Assembly (NCBI GenBank): GCA_031538565.1
Contig: JAVKLS010000028.1
Span: 62,001-126,000, forward strand
Origin: JASGCK01 sp031538565
GTDB lineage: Bacteria; Pseudomonadota; Gammaproteobacteria; Burkholderiales; Burkholderiaceae_C
Direction: 5' to 3'
Length of the DNA: 64,000 nucleotides
In this document: positions 33,887 to 42,475 of the stretch, one piece after another
How the letters are laid out: the number at the start of each line of letters is the position of its first letter
Position numbering within the stretch: the first letter of the stretch is position 1
The notes under the pieces: model-generated
What the model was told of the DNA's origin: nothing
The model's input: the letters and a program-made list of their open reading frames with translations, nothing else
Database searches by the model: none
Translations under genes and position numbers: made by a program

Positions 33887-35646
33887 GCCTAAACCTAAAC
33901 CTGCCAAATTTGGATGGACTCTATGAGCACTCGCCTTGGGTGGTTCAGCGGACGCTTGCGCAGCATCCGATGGGCTTTGCCACTATCGCTGCGCTCAAAT
34001 TTGCATTGGCGCAAACCCTGCAAGCAGCAAGCAAAGACGAACAGCTGGCTTTGATTCGTGCTCATCCAGAGCTAGCAGGCAAGGCGATGGTGGCGAAAAC
34101 GCTAACTAGCGAATCGACCCACGAGCAAAGCCAAGCGGGACTGACTCACTGCACGCCAGAAGAATTTGCTCATATCCAAGAGATGAACGCCCGCTATAAC
34201 GCCAAGTTTGGTTGGCCGTTCATCTTGGCTGTGCGCGGGCCACGCGGCACGGGCTTATCAAGACAGCAAATCATGAGCACTTTTGAGCGCCGCTTAAAAA
34301 ATTCCATCGACTACGAGCTGGCGGAGTGCCTGCGCCAAATTAACCGCATTGCCGAAATACGTTTAGATGACAAATTCCATGTCCAACCCACACGGGGAAA
34401 CAAGCTATGGGATTGGCATGAAGAACTTGCCGCTTTTAGCGAACCGGAGTTTCAAGCGGCAGGGCAACTCACCACAACGTATCTTACGCAGGCACACCTA
34501 GACTGCGCGGCACTGATTCAAAAGCAAATGCTCCAAGCGGGTTTTGATGAGGCTCGCATTGACGCCGTGGGTAACGTGGTAGGCGTATACCGCAGCTTTA
34601 ATCCAGACGCTAAAACCTTGCTCACGGGCTCGCATTACGATACCGTGCGAAACGGTGGCAAATACGATGGACGACTTGGCATTTATGCGCCCATGATGTG
34701 CGTGCGCGAGCTGCATCAAGCGCACGATCGTCTGCCCTTTCATTTAGAAGTCGTCGCCTTTGCGGAGGAAGAAGGTCAGCGCTACGCGGCTACTTTTTTA
34801 GGATCTAGTGCGCTAACGGGCGACTTCAATCCGAGCTGGCTAGACCAACAAGACGCGGCGGGCATCACCATGCAAAGCGCTATGCAAAATGCGGGACTAC
34901 CTGCTAGTTTTGATGCCATTACCAAACTCAAGCGTAATCCCAGTCAGTACCTCGGATTTATCGAAGTGCATATCGAGCAAGGCCCTGTTTTAAACGAGCT
35001 TCATTTGCCGCTTGGCATCGTCACCTCCATCAACGGCAGCGTGCGCTACCAATGCCGCGTAGAAGGCGTTGCCAGTCATGCCGGCACAACACCCATGTTG
35101 CTTCGCACAGATGCCGCCGCCGCCGCCGCAGAAATGGTTTTGGCCGTAGAGCACGCAGGCAAGGCCTCGGGCAACTTGGTTGCCACGGTGGGGCAACTTC
35201 GCGTACCCAATGGCTCGATTAACGTTGTGCCAGGCGAGTGCCAATTCAGTATCGATCTTCGCGCATCCGTGGACGAAGCCCGCCACACCCTAGAGAAGAC
35301 CATCACCACCGCGCTAGAAGACATCGCACAAAAACGCGGCGTGCAGTTGACCATGAATCGCATTTTGGAAGTTGCTGCTGCGCCTAGCAACCCTATCTGG
35401 CAAACCTGCTGGGAGGAGGCCGTGCAAAGTTTGGGACTTCCCATTCACCGCATGAGCAGTGGCGCAGGACACGATGCCATGAAACTGCACAGCATCATGC
35501 CCCAAGCCATGCTTTTTGTGCGCGGCGAAAACGCGGGCATTAGCCACAATCCGCTAGAGTCCACAACCAGTCACGATATGGATTTAGCCGTGCAAGCCTT
35601 CGCACAGTTATTAAAAAATGTGCCAATGGTTGGTCTGGCAAACTAG
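33868..35646 (+). CDS. fused OHCU decarboxylase (UraD) and allantoate amidohydrolase (AllC)
   Basis: A bifunctional 592-residue enzyme. Residues about 10-170 are OHCU decarboxylase (LYEHSPWVVQRTL, LIRAHPELAGK, LNARYNAKFGWPFILAV-type seen as MNARYNAKFGWPFILAV), producing S-allantoin. Residues about 175-592 are an M20-type metal-dependent amidohydrolase (LLTGSHYDTVRNGGKYDG, AFAEEEGQRY, GFIEVHIEQGPVL, SSGAGHDAM), converting allantoate to ureidoglycine with loss of ammonia and CO2. This fusion is known in Burkholderiales. The two activities flank PuuE in the pathway, and puuE is the gene upstream with a 19-base overlap. The metal ligands His, Asp and Glu appear intact. Confidence 0.93.
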   Translation: MPPQALSLNLNLPNLDGLYEHSPWVVQRTLAQHPMGFATIAALKFALAQTLQAASKDEQLALIRAHPELAGKAMVAKTLTSESTHEQSQAGLTHCTPEEFAHIQEMNARYNAKFGWPFILAVRGPRGTGLSRQQIMSTFERRLKNSIDYELAECLRQINRIAEIRLDDKFHVQPTRGNKLWDWHEELAAFSEPEFQAAGQLTTTYLTQAHLDCAALIQKQMLQAGFDEARIDAVGNVVGVYRSFNPDAKTLLTGSHYDTVRNGGKYDGRLGIYAPMMCVRELHQAHDRLPFHLEVVAFAEEEGQRYAATFLGSSALTGDFNPSWLDQQDAAGITMQSAMQNAGLPASFDAITKLKRNPSQYLGFIEVHIEQGPVLNELHLPLGIVTSINGSVRYQCRVEGVASHAGTTPMLLRTDAAAAAAEMVLAVEHAGKASGNLVATVGQLRVPNGSINVVPGECQFSIDLRASVDEARHTLEKTITTALEDIAQKRGVQLTMNRILEVAAAPSNPIWQTCWEEAVQSLGLPIHRMSSGAGHDAMKLHSIMPQAMLFVRGENAGISHNPLESTTSHDMDLAVQAFAQLLKNVPMVGLAN

Positions 35647-35676
35647 GGTTTGCCCCGCTGGGAAAATTCACTCAAC

Positions 35677-35688
35677 TGCATACACTTT
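35677..35688 (-). promoter_or_regulatory. candidate purine-regulon operator upstream of the ABC importer
   Basis: TGCATACACTTT, which on the minus strand reads AAAGTGTATGCA and matches AAAGTGYATRCA. It lies 22 bases before the ATG of the substrate-binding protein gene, in the only sizeable gap of the plus-strand arm. Confidence 0.55.
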
Positions 35689-35710
35689 TACTTTTAGGAG
35701 CTTACTCATC

Positions 35711-36781
35711 ATGCCGAAACGCCATCTTTTAAAATCCGCCATCGCCTTAACTGTTGCCCTTAATCTTGGCTCTGTTGGCAGCCTAGTTAGCGCCCAACAA
35801 GCGGTCACGCCCATTAAATTTCAACTCGATTGGCGCTTTGAAGGACCCGCCGCCTTCTTTTTAACGCCTGTGGCAAAAGGCTATTTCAAAGATGCCAAAT
35901 TAGACGTGACCGTGGATGCAGGTAATGGCTCGGGCGGCGCAGTCACGCGAGTCGCGCAAGGCACGTACGACATGGGTTTTGCTGATCTTGCTGCGCTGAT
36001 GGAGTTTCAAGCCAACAACCCCGATGCACCCAGCAAGCCCGTAGCCGTGATGATGGTCTACAACAATACGCCCGCCTCGGTGATGGCGCTCAAAAAGTCG
36101 GGCATCAAATCGCCCCAAGATTTAGCAGGTAAAAAACTCGGTGCTCCCGTGTTTGATGCAGGGCGCAAAGCCTTTCCCATTTTTGCCAAAGCTAACGGCA
36201 TTGGCAGCGTCACGTGGGTGGCAATGGATCCCGCTCTACGCGAGACCATGCTGGCAAAAGGTGATGTCGATGCTATTACTGGATTTACGTTTACATCCCT
36301 GCTGAACTTGGAAGCACGCGGAGTCAAAGCAGAGGACGTGGTCGTGCTGCCGTACCCTGATTACGGCGCAAAACTGTATGGCAATGTCATCATCGTCAAC
36401 CCCAAATTCCTCAAAGAAAATCCTGCCGCCGTCAAGGCGTTTTTAACTGCCTTTACCAAGGGCGCCAAAGACGTGATTGCCAATCCCGCGCAAGCAATTT
36501 TGGACGTAAAGGCACGCGACGGCATCATCAACGTGCCTCTAGAAGAGCGCCGCCTCAAACTGGCTATTGACACCGTGATCAATAGCGCAAGCGCTCGCCG
36601 CGAAGGTTTTGGCAAAGTCGAAGATGGTCGGTTGTCGCTCATGGCAAGCCAAGTCTCGGACGCCTACAACACAAAAAACCGCGTGGACAGAAATGCCGTG
36701 TGGAATGGCAGCTTCTTACCAAGCGATGCCGATCTAAATGCCGTGTTGCCGCCTCCAGCTAAATCAGCTATCAAAAAATAA
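35711..36781 (+). CDS. ABC transporter substrate-binding protein (NMT1/SsuA-like)
   Basis: Periplasmic binding protein of 356 residues with a signal peptide (residues 1-28, ending SLVSAQQ). The mature part, IKFQLDWRFEGPAAFFLTPV and AKGYFKDAKLDVTVDAGNGSGGAVTRVAQGTYDMGFADLAAL, is typical of NMT1/THI5-like proteins that bind sulfonates, nitrate, pyrimidine precursors and related small molecules. AGGAG lies upstream of the ATG at 35711. It is followed 2 bases later by the ATPase gene. Placement after uraD-allC suggests a purine, ureide or allantoin ligand; the ligand itself is not readable. Confidence 0.88.
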   Translation: MPKRHLLKSAIALTVALNLGSVGSLVSAQQAVTPIKFQLDWRFEGPAAFFLTPVAKGYFKDAKLDVTVDAGNGSGGAVTRVAQGTYDMGFADLAALMEFQANNPDAPSKPVAVMMVYNNTPASVMALKKSGIKSPQDLAGKKLGAPVFDAGRKAFPIFAKANGIGSVTWVAMDPALRETMLAKGDVDAITGFTFTSLLNLEARGVKAEDVVVLPYPDYGAKLYGNVIIVNPKFLKENPAAVKAFLTAFTKGAKDVIANPAQAILDVKARDGIINVPLEERRLKLAIDTVINSASARREGFGKVEDGRLSLMASQVSDAYNTKNRVDRNAVWNGSFLPSDADLNAVLPPPAKSAIKK

Positions 36782-36783
36782 AT

Positions 36784-37584
36784 ATGGCTTTTGTTGATTT
36801 TCAAAATGTCTGGCTTGCCTACAACGACGAGCTACTGGCACAAAACCAGTTTGCAGTTGAGGACATCAATCTCTCCGTTGGGGAGGGGGAGTTCATTGCT
36901 ATCGTAGGACCATCGGGCTGCGGAAAATCGACCTTCATGAAACTCACCACAGGGCTGCGTATGCCCACGCGCGGCAGCATCCGCGTGGACGGCAAGCCCG
37001 TGACAGGGCCACTCAAAATTTCAGGCATGGCCTTTCAAGCCCCGTTGCTGCTACCTTGGCGCACCACGCTGGACAATGTGCTTTTGCCACTAGAAATTGT
37101 TGAGCCCTATCGCGGCCAATTGAAAACCAAGCGCAAAGAGTACGAAGAGCGGGCGCGGCAACTGCTGTCAACCGTGGGGCTGGAGGGTTATGCCGATAAG
37201 TTTCCGTGGCAGTTATCTGGCGGAATGCAGCAACGCGCCAGCATTTGCCGAGCCTTGATTCACCAACCCAAAATGCTGTTGCTGGATGAGCCCTTTGGCG
37301 CACTAGACGCCTTCACCAAAGAAGAGCTCTGGTGCGTGCTGCGCGACTTACACGCAGCGCAAAAATTTAACGTGATTTTGGTCACGCACGACTTGCGTGA
37401 ATCTGTTTTTTTAGCCGATAAGGTGTTTGTTATGTCCAAAAATCCAGGGCGGTTTTTGGTTGAGCGCCACATTGATCTACCCCGTCCACGCGATTTGGAG
37501 ATGACATACACCCCCGCCTTTACCGACATCGTGCACGAGCTGCGCGGCCATATTGGTGCCATCAGGGGAGGGAAATCGGCATGA
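36784..37584 (+). CDS. ABC transporter ATP-binding protein (SsuB/TauB-like)
   Basis: Nucleotide-binding subunit of 266 residues. Walker A is GPSGCGKST (residues about 41-49), the signature is LSGGMQQRASICRALI and Walker B is MLLLDEPFGALD, with the H-loop in LVTHDLRESVFL. It belongs to the nitrate/sulfonate/taurine-type importers, consistent with the preceding NMT1-like binding protein. Its stop overlaps the permease ATG (ATGA). Confidence 0.93.
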   Translation: MAFVDFQNVWLAYNDELLAQNQFAVEDINLSVGEGEFIAIVGPSGCGKSTFMKLTTGLRMPTRGSIRVDGKPVTGPLKISGMAFQAPLLLPWRTTLDNVLLPLEIVEPYRGQLKTKRKEYEERARQLLSTVGLEGYADKFPWQLSGGMQQRASICRALIHQPKMLLLDEPFGALDAFTKEELWCVLRDLHAAQKFNVILVTHDLRESVFLADKVFVMSKNPGRFLVERHIDLPRPRDLEMTYTPAFTDIVHELRGHIGAIRGGKSA

Positions 37585-38357
37585 GGTCCAAAAAATTCAC
37601 CGATCGCCTTAACCGCTGGTCACCTTTTATTTTGTTTACGTTCTTGCTCATTCTTTGGCAAGCCGTTTGCAGCGGCTTTGAAATTGCCGAATTTATCTTT
37701 CCAAGCCCCCTCATGATTGCCCATGCGCTGGTCGAGTTTGCCGCTCCTATTGGCGCAGCCGCTTGGCAGACATTTTGGGTCACGATGGCGGGCTTTGCAG
37801 TCGCCATCGTTGTGGGTGTATTGTTGGGTTTTTTGGTGGGATCGGCACGCTTGGCCTACTCGGCTGTCTTTCCGCTGTTGGTGGCATTTAACGCTGTGCC
37901 CAAAGCTGCCATCGTGCCTATTTTGGTCGTCTGGTTTGGCATTGGCACGGGGCCAGGCATATTGACCGCGTTTTTAATTTCCTTTTTTCCCATCACGGTC
38001 AATATCGCCACGGGTTTGGCTACGCTCGAGCCCGAGCTAGAAGACGTGCTGCGCGTGCTCGGCGCAAAGCGCTGGGACGTGCTGGTTAAAGTGGGTTTGC
38101 CGCGCTCGTTGCCCTATTTTTATGCGTCACTCAAAATAGCCATCACGCTCGCTTTTGTCGGCACGGTACTGGCAGAAATGACGGCAGGCGACTCGGGCAT
38201 CGGCTATTTAATGCAGTCCGCCAGCTCGCAGCAGCGCTTGGCTCTGGCGTTTGCGGGCTTGGTGGTCATTGGCGCAATGGCAATGGTCATGTACGAATTT
38301 TTTAGCTACGTTGAGCGCCACACCACGGCGTGGGCGCATCGGAGTTCGCAAAACTAA
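37581..38357 (+). CDS. ABC transporter permease (SsuC/TauC-like)
   Basis: A 258-residue inner-membrane permease with six hydrophobic segments and the cytoplasmic EAA-type loop LRVLGAKRWDVLVKVGLPRSLPY (residues about 154-176, shortened here to key residues AGxxxGxxxxxVxLP). It starts with a 4-base overlap with the ATPase gene and completes the importer. The next gene, sodC, is convergent and only 8 bases away, with no evident terminator between. Confidence 0.92.
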   Translation: MRSKKFTDRLNRWSPFILFTFLLILWQAVCSGFEIAEFIFPSPLMIAHALVEFAAPIGAAAWQTFWVTMAGFAVAIVVGVLLGFLVGSARLAYSAVFPLLVAFNAVPKAAIVPILVVWFGIGTGPGILTAFLISFFPITVNIATGLATLEPELEDVLRVLGAKRWDVLVKVGLPRSLPYFYASLKIAITLAFVGTVLAEMTAGDSGIGYLMQSASSQQRLALAFAGLVVIGAMAMVMYEFFSYVERHTTAWAHRSSQN

Positions 38358-38365
38358 AACGCGTG

Positions 38366-38893
38366 CTACCGAATAACCCCGCAAGCAATGCGCGCACCCG
38401 AATTGCCCGTTGGCTGCGTTGCAAAGTCATCTGGGTCGCGGTGAACAATCAGTGAACGCCCCACGATGTTTGTGTCACCTGAGCCTACTGAAAAATGGTT
38501 GCTCTCCAAGCTCAAACTGGCATTTCCCAAAGCATCGGCTTTTAAACTTGGCAAGTCTCCTGCGTGCTGAACCGCACCGTCATGAGCGCCATGTGCTGCG
38601 TGCGTTGGGTTGAAATGTCCGCCCGCACTCATGCCGTCACCGCTAGAGCAATCGCCTTTTTCATGTATATGAAGTCCGTGCACCGTGTTTGGCGCTAAGC
38701 CCTTAACATCCACTTTAACCAATACGCGGTCGCCACGCGATTCAAAGCTTGCCACCCCCGTAACCGTATTGCCTTTGGTAGGTTCTAACTGGGCTTTAGC
38801 TGTGGGGCCTGTGGGGGTTGCACAGCCCATAACAAGACTTGTGGCAAACACTCCAAGTGCGTAAATGGCGGGAGAATCATTTTTAAAAAACAT
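38366..38893 (-). CDS. sodC: Cu/Zn superoxide dismutase, lipoprotein
   Basis: Dismutates superoxide in the periplasm. The 175-residue precursor has a lipobox (SLVMGC, Cys about residue 24), so the enzyme should be membrane-anchored like some sodC products. Metal ligands are visible: HGLHIHEKGDC (Cu His and disulfide Cys), GGHFNP, HGAHDGAVQHAGDLP (Zn His residues and Asp region) and LIVHRDPDDF with the last Cu His, followed by GARIACGVIR with the second disulfide Cys. AAGGA lies just before the ATG. It diverges from the DegP-like protease gene, both pointing to envelope stress. Confidence 0.94.
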   Translation of the reverse strand: MFFKNDSPAIYALGVFATSLVMGCATPTGPTAKAQLEPTKGNTVTGVASFESRGDRVLVKVDVKGLAPNTVHGLHIHEKGDCSSGDGMSAGGHFNPTHAAHGAHDGAVQHAGDLPSLKADALGNASLSLESNHFSVGSGDTNIVGRSLIVHRDPDDFATQPTGNSGARIACGVIR

Positions 38894-38971
38894 AGCATCC
38901 TTGTATATTGAAAATTGCGAGAGAGCTGCTATGTTAGTTTGACATCGTCTTTACTTTGATTGGAGTTTTCT

Positions 38972-40552
38972 ATGCTGAACATTAGTAATCCCCCGCGCCA
39001 TCGCTACACGTTGCTCGCGTCTGCGCTGCTGCTAGCGGGCGTCACTGTCATTGGTACGCTGGCGCTAACGCAGAGCAATAACAGCACCGCGCAATCAACC
39101 AGCAGCTCGGCTCAGCTGATCAGTCCATCAGCCACCCCGCTTGTCCGCACCCTGCCCGACTTCACCGACTTGGTAGAGCAAGTGGGCCCCTCAGTCGTCA
39201 ATATCCGCACCACAGAAAAAGTAAAAGTGGCGGGCGCCATTGATCCAAATGGCGACAGTCCGTTTGGCGGGATAGACCCCAATATGCTTGAATTTTTTAA
39301 GCGCTTTGGAATGCCCATTCCCAACAACCCCAAAGGAGCGCCTAAAAATGCACCGCCTCACTCGCCCGATATAGATCGTCCACGTGGCACGGGCTCGGGT
39401 TTTATTTTGTCACCCGATGGACTGGTGATGACTAACGCGCATGTGATCAAGGGGGCGAGCGAAGTGCTGGTCACTTTGACTGATAAGCGCGAATTCAAAG
39501 CCAAAATTCTGGGCGCAGATGAAAAGACGGATGTGGCGCTACTCAAAATTCAGGCGACAAATTTACCCGCCGTCAAAATTGGCGATGTCGCTCGGCTCAA
39601 GGTTGGCGAGTGGGTGATGGCTATTGGCTCGCCGTTTGGATTAGAGAACTCAGTCACGGCGGGCATCGTCAGCGCCAAGGCGCGCGATACAGGTGAATAC
39701 TTGCCCTTCATTCAAACGGATGTGGCAATCAACCCTGGTAATTCGGGTGGACCCCTCATCAATATGAGCGGGCAAGTCGTGGGCATCAATAGTCAGATCG
39801 TCACCCGATCGGGCGGCTACAACGGCGTGTCTCTGGCAATTCCAATTGACGAAGCCATGCATATTGCTGACCAGCTGCGCAGCGGTGGGCGCGTCACACG
39901 TGGACGCATTGGCGTAGAGGTCGGTCCTGTCAGCACGGACTTGGCGCAGTCCCTTGGACTTACCAAAGCGCAAGGTGCTTTGGTGGGACGCGTGATGGAG
40001 GACACTCCAGCCGCTAAAGCAGGCTTAGAGGCGGGCGACATCATCCTCAAGTTTGATGGCAAACTGATTGAAAAATCCACCGATTTGCCGCGCATGGTTG
40101 GCGCGATTAAGCCGTCCACTAAAACCAGTATCGAGATATTCCGCCGAGGTAAAGCGCTCACACTCGCCATTACGGTGGCGGAATTGGAGTCAGACGAGGC
40201 AGCGGCAAACAAAGCCAATAAGCCCGAAAAAACCGAAACACCTGCACCTACGGCATATCCCAATGCTTACAAGCTAGGCTTAACCTTGACCGATTTAACA
40301 AGTGAGCAAAAAAAGGCAAATCAAGTCAAAAGTGGTGCGTTCGTCGATGCGGCAATAAGCGCTGCTGCCAGTGCGGGGATGCAAGCTGGCGATGTCATTG
40401 TGGCCGTTGCCAATGTCAGCGTGACCTCGGCTAAAGATGCGGATATGCAGTTTGCCAAACAAGACAAAACCAAACCAATTGCCGTGCAAATTAAACGCGG
40501 CGAGCGCGGCGGTTATATTGTGATCAAATCCGAGTCTGGAGCTTCAAAATAG
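38972..40552 (+). CDS. degP: DegP/HtrA-type periplasmic serine protease (Do family)
   Basis: Envelope quality-control protease of 526 residues. It has an N-terminal signal or anchor (YTLLASALLLAGVTVIGTLA), a trypsin-like domain with catalytic His in VMTNAHVIKGA, Asp in KTDVALLKIQ and Ser in NPGNSGGPLINMSG, and two PDZ domains (about residues 300-390 and 425-520). The first PDZ has the GRIGVEVGPV start usual for DegP/MucD. ATG at 38972 follows a GGAG; upstream codons are not convincing. Between the PDZ domains is a Lys/Pro/Thr-rich linker. A strong terminator follows. Confidence 0.93.
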   Translation: MLNISNPPRHRYTLLASALLLAGVTVIGTLALTQSNNSTAQSTSSSAQLISPSATPLVRTLPDFTDLVEQVGPSVVNIRTTEKVKVAGAIDPNGDSPFGGIDPNMLEFFKRFGMPIPNNPKGAPKNAPPHSPDIDRPRGTGSGFILSPDGLVMTNAHVIKGASEVLVTLTDKREFKAKILGADEKTDVALLKIQATNLPAVKIGDVARLKVGEWVMAIGSPFGLENSVTAGIVSAKARDTGEYLPFIQTDVAINPGNSGGPLINMSGQVVGINSQIVTRSGGYNGVSLAIPIDEAMHIADQLRSGGRVTRGRIGVEVGPVSTDLAQSLGLTKAQGALVGRVMEDTPAAKAGLEAGDIILKFDGKLIEKSTDLPRMVGAIKPSTKTSIEIFRRGKALTLAITVAELESDEAAANKANKPEKTETPAPTAYPNAYKLGLTLTDLTSEQKKANQVKSGAFVDAAISAAASAGMQAGDVIVAVANVSVTSAKDADMQFAKQDKTKPIAVQIKRGERGGYIVIKSESGASK

Positions 40553-40598
40553 GCATCAAACGCTAGGCGAAACTCCGTTTTGGGGAAAGGCAAGAAAC

Positions 40599-40636
40599 AA
40601 ACGTGGGCTTATGTAAAATGAGCTCACGTTTTTTTT
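40599..40636 (+). terminator. intrinsic terminator after degP
   Basis: AAACGTGGGCT and AGCTCACGTTT form an 11-base stem with one G-U pair around an 11-base loop, followed by a run of eight T residues. It ends the degP transcript 29 bases before the ATG of the TpsB gene. Confidence 0.88.
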
Positions 40637-40664
40637 GTGCGTTATTTACGTATCATTTTCCATC

Positions 40665-42428
40665 ATGCCAAAAATATTTTTATCTATTTCAAGCCGACGA
40701 ACCGTTTTAACAAGTTGCTCGGCTTCAATTGGTTTGATGATCGTTGTCTTATGCATGGGCGGCGCAGCTTGGGCTCAGCCACTTCCACCCGCAGGGCAAG
40801 TAAATAAAGACGCGCAAATCATCTTACCGCCTATTGAGGTCAATCCCGTCAAGACACCGTCTCTGCCCGCGCCGAGCAGTCAAGCCGATGAGGCTCTCCC
40901 TTCTATGCTGGTAAAGGGATTTCAGTTTTCTGGAAATACCGCCATTAGTGCAGAAGAGCTGCAATCATTAGTCGCAAAAGACGTTAATACGCAGCAAGAC
41001 TTTGCTGGACTTAATCGCATTGCGGATGCTATTTCTCGCCACTATCGCGACAAGGGCTATTCGGTTTCTAGAGCTTATTTGCCAGCACAAAAAAGCGCCA
41101 ATGGAGTCATTCAAATCAACATTATTGAAGGGCGCCTTGGCTCTATTCAACTTCAAAATACTAGCGCTATTACTGATGAGCGTTTGCAAAAAACACTAGA
41201 AAATAATCTGTGCAATGCCCAAATCAACCAAGATTGTGCGGACACGGTGGTCGAAGATTCCCGCCTCGAGCGAACCATCTTGACCTTAAAAGATTTACCA
41301 GGCATTTCGGTGGGTGCCAGATTAAGTCCTGGATCAAAAACGGGGACATCGAACCTAGAAGTCGATATTCAAAATACAAAATCCAATACCTACAGCCTTG
41401 GGCTGGACAATTTTGGTTCAATAGCGACGGGCATATACCGCATCAATGCCAGCGCCGATGTCAGCAATTTAAACCACAATGGCGATCAGCTTAGCTTGGG
41501 GTTTGCAACCACCACCCTAACCGCCACTAAAACGGGAAGCGCTAGCTATACCGTTCCCGTTGGATATGTGGGACAACGCGTAGGTTTGGCATTTGCCAGA
41601 TCGCAATACTATTTGCGCGGTATTTATGAGTCCGCTCAGGCGTATGGACTCTCCAACGCCCTATCGGCTTTCACAAACTATCCTATTATTCGCTCTGCCA
41701 ATGATTCACTCTACGCAAGGCTGTCAGCCGAAGTCAGAGGAGGCGCGAGCTATATTGGCGCAGCAGGAACTTCATATACCAACAACGCCAATGTGGTGCG
41801 CACCAGTTTCAGTGGCGAGCACGCAGGTCTAACCGGTAGTTTTACGTCTTACGGAAGCACGCTTAGCAGCGGCTATATTGGCAATTCAGATCAATTGGAT
41901 GCCGCAGCAGGGGGGGCTCGCAGCGCAGGGCGTTTCTCTAAACTGAGCTATGCCTTGTCGCACCAACAACCCATCGCTAACGGCCTTGCACTTTACGGTG
42001 CTCTCAACGGGCAGTTAGCTAATAAAAACCTTGATGGCTCCGAACAAATCGGTATAGGTGGTTCTAGCTCTGTGCGTGGTTATAGCGGCGAGGCTGGCGG
42101 GAGTGTGGGCGCCAATGCCACAACGGAATTGCGTTACTCTGCGCCGTTTAATGTGGGGGATGTTGTCACTTATGCAACTTACGGTTTATTCGTTGATCGC
42201 GGTTGGGTTCAGTACTACAAAACACCTCCCTCGGGCAGCACAGCAGACAACTCAAGGGCTTTAAGCAGTTACGGCTTAACTTTAGGATTGCAGTCGCAAC
42301 CGTCCCCAGCGTGGGGTTACTTTTTGCGCGGCACTTATGGTAGGCACGCCATGGACGCAGCATCACGGTCGACAGTAGAACCCACGTCCCAAGGCAAGTT
42401 TTGGTTACAAAGCGGCGTGAACTTTTAA
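40665..42428 (+). CDS. TpsB-type outer-membrane transporter (ShlB/FhaC/HecB family)
   Basis: Two-partner-secretion transporter of 587 residues that exports a large TpsA exoprotein. After a long signal peptide (ending GGAAWAQ) come a POTRA region (residues about 85-235, VKGFQFSGNTAISAEELQSL; IADAISRHYRDKGYSVSRAY) and a C-terminal 16-strand barrel (from about 245) with the conserved VRGYSGEAGG motif and a final Phe (SGVNF). ATG 40665 gives a proper signal peptide. No TpsA exoprotein gene is present on either side: degP precedes it, and the next gene runs the other way. Confidence 0.9.
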   Translation: MPKIFLSISSRRTVLTSCSASIGLMIVVLCMGGAAWAQPLPPAGQVNKDAQIILPPIEVNPVKTPSLPAPSSQADEALPSMLVKGFQFSGNTAISAEELQSLVAKDVNTQQDFAGLNRIADAISRHYRDKGYSVSRAYLPAQKSANGVIQINIIEGRLGSIQLQNTSAITDERLQKTLENNLCNAQINQDCADTVVEDSRLERTILTLKDLPGISVGARLSPGSKTGTSNLEVDIQNTKSNTYSLGLDNFGSIATGIYRINASADVSNLNHNGDQLSLGFATTTLTATKTGSASYTVPVGYVGQRVGLAFARSQYYLRGIYESAQAYGLSNALSAFTNYPIIRSANDSLYARLSAEVRGGASYIGAAGTSYTNNANVVRTSFSGEHAGLTGSFTSYGSTLSSGYIGNSDQLDAAAGGARSAGRFSKLSYALSHQQPIANGLALYGALNGQLANKNLDGSEQIGIGGSSSVRGYSGEAGGSVGANATTELRYSAPFNVGDVVTYATYGLFVDRGWVQYYKTPPSGSTADNSRALSSYGLTLGLQSQPSPAWGYFLRGTYGRHAMDAASRSTVEPTSQGKFWLQSGVNF

Positions 42429-42475
42429 GCAACTGCAAAGCATTCGAGAGCATCCAAACTACCGTTTGTTCAAGC

